Source: an uncultured Ruminococcus sp. (GTDB taxonomy: Bacteria; Bacillota; Clostridia; Oscillospirales; CAG-272). Taken from it: a DNA stretch of 5,476 nucleotides. The DNA lies in the NCBI GenBank assembly GCA_902782785.1, contig CACZOH010000284.1:1-5476 (forward strand). Reading direction: 5' to 3'. Both the position numbers and the translations under genes were made by a program. The notes under the pieces were generated by a model that was not told the origin of the DNA, searched no databases, and saw nothing but the letters and a program-made list of their open reading frames with translations. Shown in pieces: positions 1 to 4,017 of the stretch; position 1 is the stretch's first letter, and each line of letters starts with the position of its first letter.

Positions 1-55
1 GAAGCAAATTTAGCCGGGCGAAGCCCAATTTAGCTCGCCGCAAGGCGAATTTAGC
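1..55. repeat. Array of short hairpins separated by an AATTTAGC octamer
   Basis: The octamer AATTTAGC occurs three times, at 7-14, 27-34 and 48-55, with start-to-start spacings of 20 and 21 bases. The spacers between copies are perfect small inverted repeats: GGGC-GAA-GCCC at 16-26 and CGCC-GCAA-GGCG at 36-47. The octamer is constant while the hairpins differ in sequence, so this is not a simple tandem duplication. The first five bases, GAAGC, look like the right arm of a further hairpin cut by the window edge. No open reading frame fits here. I infer an intergenic repeat family of hairpin units; its function is unknown. Confidence 0.75.
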
Positions 56-99
56 TGCGGTGTACTTCCTTACGAAGTACACCGCAACGGTTCTTTTTT
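56..99 (+). terminator. Long hairpin with following T-run, possible terminator of an upstream gene
   Basis: A perfect 13-bp inverted repeat (56-68 with 74-86) encloses a 5-base loop, CTTAC. It directly follows the third AATTTAGC copy and so is also the last hairpin of the array. A run of six T lies at 94-99. The T-run starts seven bases after the stem rather than immediately, which weakens a Rho-independent terminator call. A smaller alternative hairpin (ACCG 81-84 with CGGT 88-91) sits closer to the T-run but has only four pairs. It could end a plus-strand gene left of the window, or be only a repeat component. Confidence 0.4.
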
Positions 100-125
100 A
101 ATTTGTAAACAATTATTATAAAGTA

Positions 126-154
126 TTGCAAATCCGCATAAAATAGTGTATAAT
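126..154 (+). promoter_or_regulatory. Sigma-A-type promoter of the lipoprotein gene
   Basis: A -35 element TTGCAA (126-131) and a perfect -10 element TATAAT (149-154) are separated by exactly 17 bases, the optimal spacing for the housekeeping sigma factor. The surrounding DNA is AT-rich. Transcription would begin near 160-162, leaving a short leader of about 30 bases before the chosen TTG start at 190. No obvious operator is visible. The hairpin array lies just upstream and would not be part of this transcript. Confidence 0.8.
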
Positions 155-189
155 CGCTTTAATACAATTTTAAAAGGTTGGATATCGTT

Positions 190-903
190 TTGAAAAAATT
201 CAGATGGGGGATTTTTCTTTCTTTATCTGCCGTTTTGCTTGCGTTATGCTCCTGTACGCGGCAGGACGCACCCGAAAGCACGACCGTGACCGATACGGAA
301 ACGGAGATAAAACAAACGGCGGCGGTGGAGGAGAATAAGGAATACCGGGAGCTTTTTGATAAATACAAGGAGTGCAACGAGCAGTATTTCAAAAACACGG
401 AGGCGGCGGTAAATACGCTTCTGGGGCAGAGATACGCCTACGCCATAACCGCTTACGAGCACAGCCGGACGTTGTCCGAGATAGCGGAAATGTTCTTTGA
501 CGATATATCGGAAAACACGCTCAACATATATTTCGCCCTGCGCGGATTTGAAGATAAGGAATACACCGTAAAGGATACCGAGGCGGAATATAAATGCAAA
601 AAGAAGGAAGACGAATACGTTTATCGCGTATCGTACGATACAGACAAACAGAGCTTTGAAATAGTCCTTTACGTAAACGGAGAACTGAAGGACAGCTTTA
701 AGTGCGAGATGAGCGACGGTACGCTTACAAAGAACTGCTACAGCGGCACGCTCCAGCGCACGTTCATCAGCCGTGTAAATAAGGACGGCACATCAAAAAT
801 AGAGTGGTATGATGATTACGTTGAAAATATACCGGAGACAGACGACGAGGATCACGGATACGTGGTGTACGACGGAATAGCGCTTTCCGGTGTGATCAAA
901 TAA
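190..903 (+). CDS. Secreted lipoprotein of unknown function, TTG start
   Basis: This encodes a 237-residue protein that I do not recognise. The N-terminus is a classic lipoprotein signal: two lysines, a hydrophobic stretch of about 15 residues, then the lipobox L-C-S-C, with the second cysteine (residue 22) as the likely lipidation site. It should be anchored to the outer face of the membrane. A Thr/Glu-rich linker follows (about residues 23-48). The mature domain is acidic and Tyr/Lys-rich, with four further cysteines (in KEC, YKC, FKC and KNC) and a C-terminal half that looks rich in beta strands. An upstream in-frame TTG at 178 touches the AAAAGG motif (172-177) with no spacing, so I prefer TTG 190, although its spacing of 12 is long. 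There is no ATG near the start. It is a single-gene unit with its own promoter, and its stop codon lies in the terminator stem. A solute-binding or enzymatic role cannot be assigned. Confidence 0.82.
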   Translation: MKKFRWGIFLSLSAVLLALCSCTRQDAPESTTVTDTETEIKQTAAVEENKEYRELFDKYKECNEQYFKNTEAAVNTLLGQRYAYAITAYEHSRTLSEIAEMFFDDISENTLNIYFALRGFEDKEYTVKDTEAEYKCKKKEDEYVYRVSYDTDKQSFEIVLYVNGELKDSFKCEMSDGTLTKNCYSGTLQRTFISRVNKDGTSKIEWYDDYVENIPETDDEDHGYVVYDGIALSGVIK

Positions 904-935
904 TAAAAAAACGCCCGCGCGGCGTTTTTTTATTA
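901..935. terminator. Bidirectional Rho-independent terminator between convergent genes
   Basis: A perfect 15-bp inverted repeat pairs 901-915 with 921-935 around a 5-base loop, CGCGC. The core is ACGCC/GGCGT, flanked by seven A on the left and seven T on the right, so each strand reads as a GC stem followed by a U-tract. It serves both the lipoprotein gene (plus) and the DUF4037 gene (minus). The TAA stops of both genes are the outermost three bases of the two arms. Confidence 0.92.
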
Positions 936-1874
936 TACCGTATAAAAAATATTCAAATTCCTTATATACGGGTCGTTTATTTTATCGTTTACGGAATATG
1001 CGTGCTTTTCAAGGTCGCCGCAGACGGCGTCCGTGAGATTTTGATCCTGAAGCACCGCTATGACGGATGACGCGATATCCTCTATGATATAGTATTTCGT
1101 CTCCGCCAGACTTTCCGTATTCTCCGACGTCATTAAAAATTCAAGCGTGTCGTGAAGCGATGACAGAACGGGAAGAGAAGAGAGGGCGCGGAAGGACCAT
1201 TTATAGTAAGGCATATAAACGCTGTTCAAAAGGAACACCGCGCCGAGACTCGCTTTGACGAATTCAAACACCGCAAGCTGCGCGGCGGCGGTCTCGTTAT
1301 GCTTTATACAGCGGTTGTAATTGTACTGACCGGACTGCGCCATGACTATAAGGCTGCCCGCAAGCCGTTTTTTGCGCACGTCGTCGGGCATTTTTGATAA
1401 GCAGTCTCTTATGCGCGTAACGTCGCCTTTGCCGTCGTAAAAGATCTCGCCGTTCGTCGCCTCGCAAAGCGCGTATTCGGGGATCTTAAGCCACGCGTCG
1501 GTCTCGAGCTCGCCGTTTTCCGAGCCCGTTTTTTCACGGAAAAACTCGTTCGTTCTCAAAACGCCGTGGCGGCTTCCGCCGACGGGACTGACGGTCTGCC
1601 GTTTAAAGCCCAAAAATTCCTTCGGAAGCTTTGCGTAAGCGCGTTCAAGCTGAAACGCCGCGCGTCTGTCTACCGTCTCCTCAGAGGGCAGGAATATGCA
1701 GAAGCCCGGTTCAAAATCGTGATCATGCGATATCTCGTCGTCATATCCGAAGCACTCCGAGCCGGACCCGCATAATCCGACTGCGATATAGGGCAAAAGC
1801 TCCGGAAAACCGGATTCAAGCATCGGCTTTCCGTATTCGTTATAGTATCGTCTGGATAATTCAAGACCTTTCAT
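933..1874 (-). CDS. DUF4037 protein, nucleotidyltransferase-like
   Basis: This 313-residue, probably cytoplasmic protein matches the DUF4037 family as I remember it, including the N-terminal MKGLELSRRYY and the motif GSGSE...DHDFEPGF. Residues 36-40 (GSGSE) followed by D51-H-D53 fit the nucleotidyltransferase fold pattern of a glycine-serine turn and then a D-x-D metal-binding pair. The C-terminal half (about 165-300) is helical, with a QSGQYNYNR segment and a YYKW motif near 223-226 that I recall as conserved in the family. The substrate is unknown; aminoglycoside-type nucleotidyltransferases are a structural analogy only. Its ATG overlaps the 3' end of the upstream TPR gene by 14 bases. The nearest Shine-Dalgarno-like motif (minus-strand GAGGGAG, 1891-1897) is about 16 bases away, too far to be ideal, so translational coupling is likely. 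A TGA in the same frame at 1896-1898 rules out a longer start. Confidence 0.88.
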   Translation of the reverse strand: MKGLELSRRYYNEYGKPMLESGFPELLPYIAVGLCGSGSECFGYDDEISHDHDFEPGFCIFLPSEETVDRRAAFQLERAYAKLPKEFLGFKRQTVSPVGGSRHGVLRTNEFFREKTGSENGELETDAWLKIPEYALCEATNGEIFYDGKGDVTRIRDCLSKMPDDVRKKRLAGSLIVMAQSGQYNYNRCIKHNETAAAQLAVFEFVKASLGAVFLLNSVYMPYYKWSFRALSSLPVLSSLHDTLEFLMTSENTESLAETKYYIIEDIASSVIAVLQDQNLTDAVCGDLEKHAYSVNDKINDPYIRNLNIFYTV

Positions 1875-2688
1875 ATATTTTTTTTGACGTCTCCCTCAGT
1901 TCGTTTGCATAGATGAAATATCCGTAGTATTCAAACGTCGGCGCGCATTTTTCGCACACGAAAGCGTAGTAACCGTTCCGCTGAAGCGTCGGCGCGTCGA
2001 TCAGCGCTTTTGCACGCTCGATACAGTCGGAGATGAACTCCTCAGCCTTCTCAAGTCCGATCTGCGCTTCCTTGGCGTTTGCCATATTCAGATACGTTAT
2101 CGCCGCCTCAAGCTCGCCGCCGCGCTTGTTCGTCATTATATCGAGCGCCTTGCCGTAATACGACAGCGCCTCGTCGTAACGCGAAAGATCCGCAAGCGAA
2201 AGAGCCATATTGTTGTATAAGCCGGCTAACCTGCCGTCGTTTTTGTCTAAGGTGTTTTCGTATATCTCTTTTGCCTTTAAAAACCACGGAAGCGCCGCGT
2301 CCGACATTTTGAACGTTTTATATACCGTCGCCGTGTTTACGTACGACGTACCGGCGGACGCCTGTCCTTCGATACCGAGTTTTGATATGAGCGAAAGCGC
2401 GTGCTCAGACGCGTCGATCGCCTCTGCGGATCTGCCCGTCTTGCGGAAGTAACCCATCATTTCGTTATAAACGGTGAACTGTCCGCGCAGATCGTTTCCC
2501 GCCGTCGCCTCGTCCAACCAGTATTTAAGGTGTCTTTCCGCGCCGTCGTAATCGTTTCTGCCGTAATATTCGTCAAGCTTTTCTATGAACCGCCGTGTGT
2601 TTATCGGCGAAACGCTCTTGTCGTCCATACACAAAAGACACTCGGGCTCCTCGTAGTCCTCGGGCTTCAATATCTTTACGTTATCCAT
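1861..2688 (-). CDS. Tetratricopeptide repeat protein with two CxxC pairs
   Basis: This 275-residue protein has no signal peptide or membrane segment. About four TPR-like helical pairs are visible, near residues 68-101, 113-146, 154-187 and 194-229; the third (LYNNMALSLADLSRYDEALSYY) fits the TPR consensus best. Such repeats normally form a superhelical protein-binding surface. Outside the repeats are two cysteine pairs, C17-LL-C20 near the N-terminus and C245-EK-C248 in a YYAFVCEKCAP segment near the C-terminus, which could form a metal site if brought together. I recall this conserved C-terminal block from clostridial TPR proteins encoded beside DUF4037 genes, which makes a functional pair likely. 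The start is supported by an AAGGA motif six bases upstream of the ATG. Its 3' end overlaps the DUF4037 start, and 41 bases separate it from the gene upstream. Confidence 0.87.
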   Translation of the reverse strand: MDNVKILKPEDYEEPECLLCMDDKSVSPINTRRFIEKLDEYYGRNDYDGAERHLKYWLDEATAGNDLRGQFTVYNEMMGYFRKTGRSAEAIDASEHALSLISKLGIEGQASAGTSYVNTATVYKTFKMSDAALPWFLKAKEIYENTLDKNDGRLAGLYNNMALSLADLSRYDEALSYYGKALDIMTNKRGGELEAAITYLNMANAKEAQIGLEKAEEFISDCIERAKALIDAPTLQRNGYYAFVCEKCAPTFEYYGYFIYANELRETSKKIYERS

Positions 2689-2706
2689 AACGTTTCCTTT
2701 CCGTTA
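2679..2706 (-). promoter_or_regulatory. Ribosome binding site of the TPR gene inside a small hairpin
   Basis: On the minus strand the Shine-Dalgarno AAAGGA (2695-2700) lies six bases before the ATG (2686-2688). It sits in the 9-base loop GAAAGGAAA of a 5-bp stem, TAACG (2702-2706) with CGTTA (2688-2692), which includes the A of the start codon. A second ATAACG inside codons 2-4 (2679-2684) is also complementary to CGTTAT (2687-2692), so two pairings compete. The stem is weak and may be chance. Confidence 0.45.
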
Positions 2707-2729
2707 CATACCGCTCTCTCTGCCGCAGA

Positions 2730-3956
2730 TCAGAACTCTATATGGAAGACCATGATCTGACTGCGTTCTTTTTCAAAGTGCTTTTTTATGTTTGCGTTCG
2801 CTTTGGCGCCGATCTTTTTGATGACCGCGTCAAGATTTCCGGCGGTCTCCGAATTCATAACGGAGTAATTGGAGCAGCGTATAAGTATATCGTGACTTTG
2901 CATTTCACCTTTTCCCAAACGCATTTTTATCAGACTGTTTATTTTCGGATTTTCCGAAAACCACAAAAGCTCGGGTTTGCACGGCTCGCGTCTGTCCGCA
3001 AAATGAGTTTCCGCCATTATATATCGGTCGGATTTCTCGTAGGAGTCCGATTTGTCCGTGGCGGATGCTTCCGCTTTTACGTAATTCAAAGCGTTTGCTG
3101 AGGTCGAAGCGCTGCCTTCTCTTTGACTTTTTATCGTTTTGGTGTCCGTCATCTCGACTCTGAAATACTTTGCGCCGAGATCGTACGCCACTTGTTCAAG
3201 CTCGGCGGCGCGCGCGTTCTGCACCTCGAGGAAAAGCTCGTCCACCATTATATACTGATTCGGAATATGCGGATTTTCGTAGTATATCGCGTTGCATTGA
3301 ACGCTCGGCGTGAACGTGATGCCGCTTGATTTTACAAACGTATTGTATAACTGTAAGACCTCAAGATTATCTATCTTTTCACGCCAGCCGACAGCGCCGT
3401 CGCACAGCTTTTCGTTCGCTCTCACAACGCTGTCAACGATTTTTATTACGCTCGGAAGATTGAAACCGGGAGCGTTATACTGAGATTCAAAAACGGGATT
3501 GAGCATTTTAAGCTTTAATCTGTCCACCGTGTTTATACCGAAATTCTGTATTTTCGCTCCGGCGTTAAGCGCAAAATCAAATACGTCTTTTTTGCCCGTT
3601 ATTTCTTTATATATCTCCTCCTGAAGATATAATGTGGAGGTGCTTTTGTCTTTCCATACGAGCTTAGCAAATATTACGACTTTATCAGCGTCCTCTTTTG
3701 CGGACGAAGCGTAAAGCGGCAAGGTGCCGGTGAGCGTTCCGATAAAGGTTTTGGCGGTCGATTTGACTTTATTAACTTTAGAGGATGAGATATTATTGCT
3801 TGACGGCAGTTTTATAAAGCTGTCATACGTGTCATTTGACAAACGCAGGCTTCCTATATAGCAGCCGTCTTCTTTCTTAATGATCTTTTCGCCCGTATAT
3901 AAGCCGTCTATGACGGAATTTATCTCAAATTCGTTTTTGATCGTGATATCCTCCAT
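2730..3956 (-). CDS. Unrecognised 408-residue protein, first gene of the TPR/DUF4037 group
   Basis: I do not recognise this family with confidence. The frame is open further upstream to an ATT/TTG region, but the perfect AAGGAGGA (3961-3968), four bases before the ATG at 3954-3956, fixes the start as MEDITIKNEF. There is no signal peptide or clear membrane helix. Visible parts are a Ser/Lys-rich stretch (about 51-70), a Gly/Thr/Leu stretch (71-86), a mixed middle domain (about 90-250), a segment ELEQVAYDLGAKYFRVEM (252-269), a long Ser/Ala/Thr/Lys segment with alternating side chains (about 270-318), and a C-terminal part with PELLWFSENPKINSL (328-342) that ends in a strand-like MVFHIEF. The alternating segment could be a long beta-hairpin, as in some pore-forming folds, but this is only a pattern. 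The gene looks somewhat more AT-rich than ftsH. It precedes the TPR gene by 41 bases and is probably co-transcribed with it. Confidence 0.8.
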   Translation of the reverse strand: MEDITIKNEFEINSVIDGLYTGEKIIKKEDGCYIGSLRLSNDTYDSFIKLPSSNNISSSKVNKVKSTAKTFIGTLTGTLPLYASSAKEDADKVVIFAKLVWKDKSTSTLYLQEEIYKEITGKKDVFDFALNAGAKIQNFGINTVDRLKLKMLNPVFESQYNAPGFNLPSVIKIVDSVVRANEKLCDGAVGWREKIDNLEVLQLYNTFVKSSGITFTPSVQCNAIYYENPHIPNQYIMVDELFLEVQNARAAELEQVAYDLGAKYFRVEMTDTKTIKSQREGSASTSANALNYVKAEASATDKSDSYEKSDRYIMAETHFADRREPCKPELLWFSENPKINSLIKMRLGKGEMQSHDILIRCSNYSVMNSETAGNLDAVIKKIGAKANANIKKHFEKERSQIMVFHIEF

Positions 3957-3960
3957 AACG

Positions 3961-3968
3961 TCCTCCTT
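3961..3968 (-). promoter_or_regulatory. Strong ribosome binding site that sets the start of the 408-residue protein
   Basis: The minus strand reads AAGGAGGA, a near-perfect anti-16S match, ending four bases before the ATG at 3954-3956. It lies inside the longer open frame that begins at 3983, so it argues against that longer start. The bases around the start codon, ACGTTATGGA, are identical to those at the TPR gene start. Confidence 0.88.
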
Positions 3969-3980
3969 TTTAATAAGCAA

Positions 3981-4010
3981 CAAGCTGAGATTTTATGGGG
4001 TCTCAGCTTG
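3981..4010 (-). terminator. Hairpin after ftsH, weak terminator or leader structure
   Basis: A perfect 10-bp inverted repeat, CAAGCTGAGA (3981-3990) with TCTCAGCTTG (4001-4010), encloses a 10-base loop. On the minus strand it begins seven bases after the ftsH stop codon and is preceded by an A-rich stretch. The downstream tract is TTGCTTATT, a poor U-run, so termination is probably incomplete. AAGC and GCTT just outside the stem can extend it with a bulge. It stands only about 12 bases upstream of the next gene's ribosome binding site, so it may end ftsH messages partially, protect the 3' end, or mark a processing point. Confidence 0.6.
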
Positions 4011-4017
4011 CTTTGTT

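Noticed and set aside
1..86. CRISPR array
   Set aside because: The repeated unit is only eight bases and the spacers are themselves palindromic, unlike CRISPR repeats of 23-37 bases with unique spacers.
178..180. TTG 178 as the lipoprotein start
   Set aside because: It directly abuts the AAAAGG motif with no spacing. The TTG at 190 gives a textbook signal peptide beginning with two lysines.
159..462. Minus-strand open frames opposite the lipoprotein gene
   Set aside because: They lie within the lipoprotein gene and its promoter, with no ribosome binding site and no recognisable protein features.
933..2688. Toxin-antitoxin pair of the MNT/HEPN type
   Set aside because: MNT antitoxins are much shorter than the 313-residue DUF4037 protein, and the partner is a TPR protein without an HEPN Rx4-6H motif that I can see.
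2079..3329. Plus-strand open frames opposite the TPR and 408-residue genes
   Set aside because: They overlap well-supported minus-strand genes, have Cys/Arg/Phe-rich unnatural compositions and lack ribosome binding sites.
3957..3983. Longer start for the 408-residue protein at 3983
   Set aside because: The extra residues translate the ribosome binding site itself and the base of the upstream hairpin. The ATG at 3954-3956 has an ideal AAGGAGGA.
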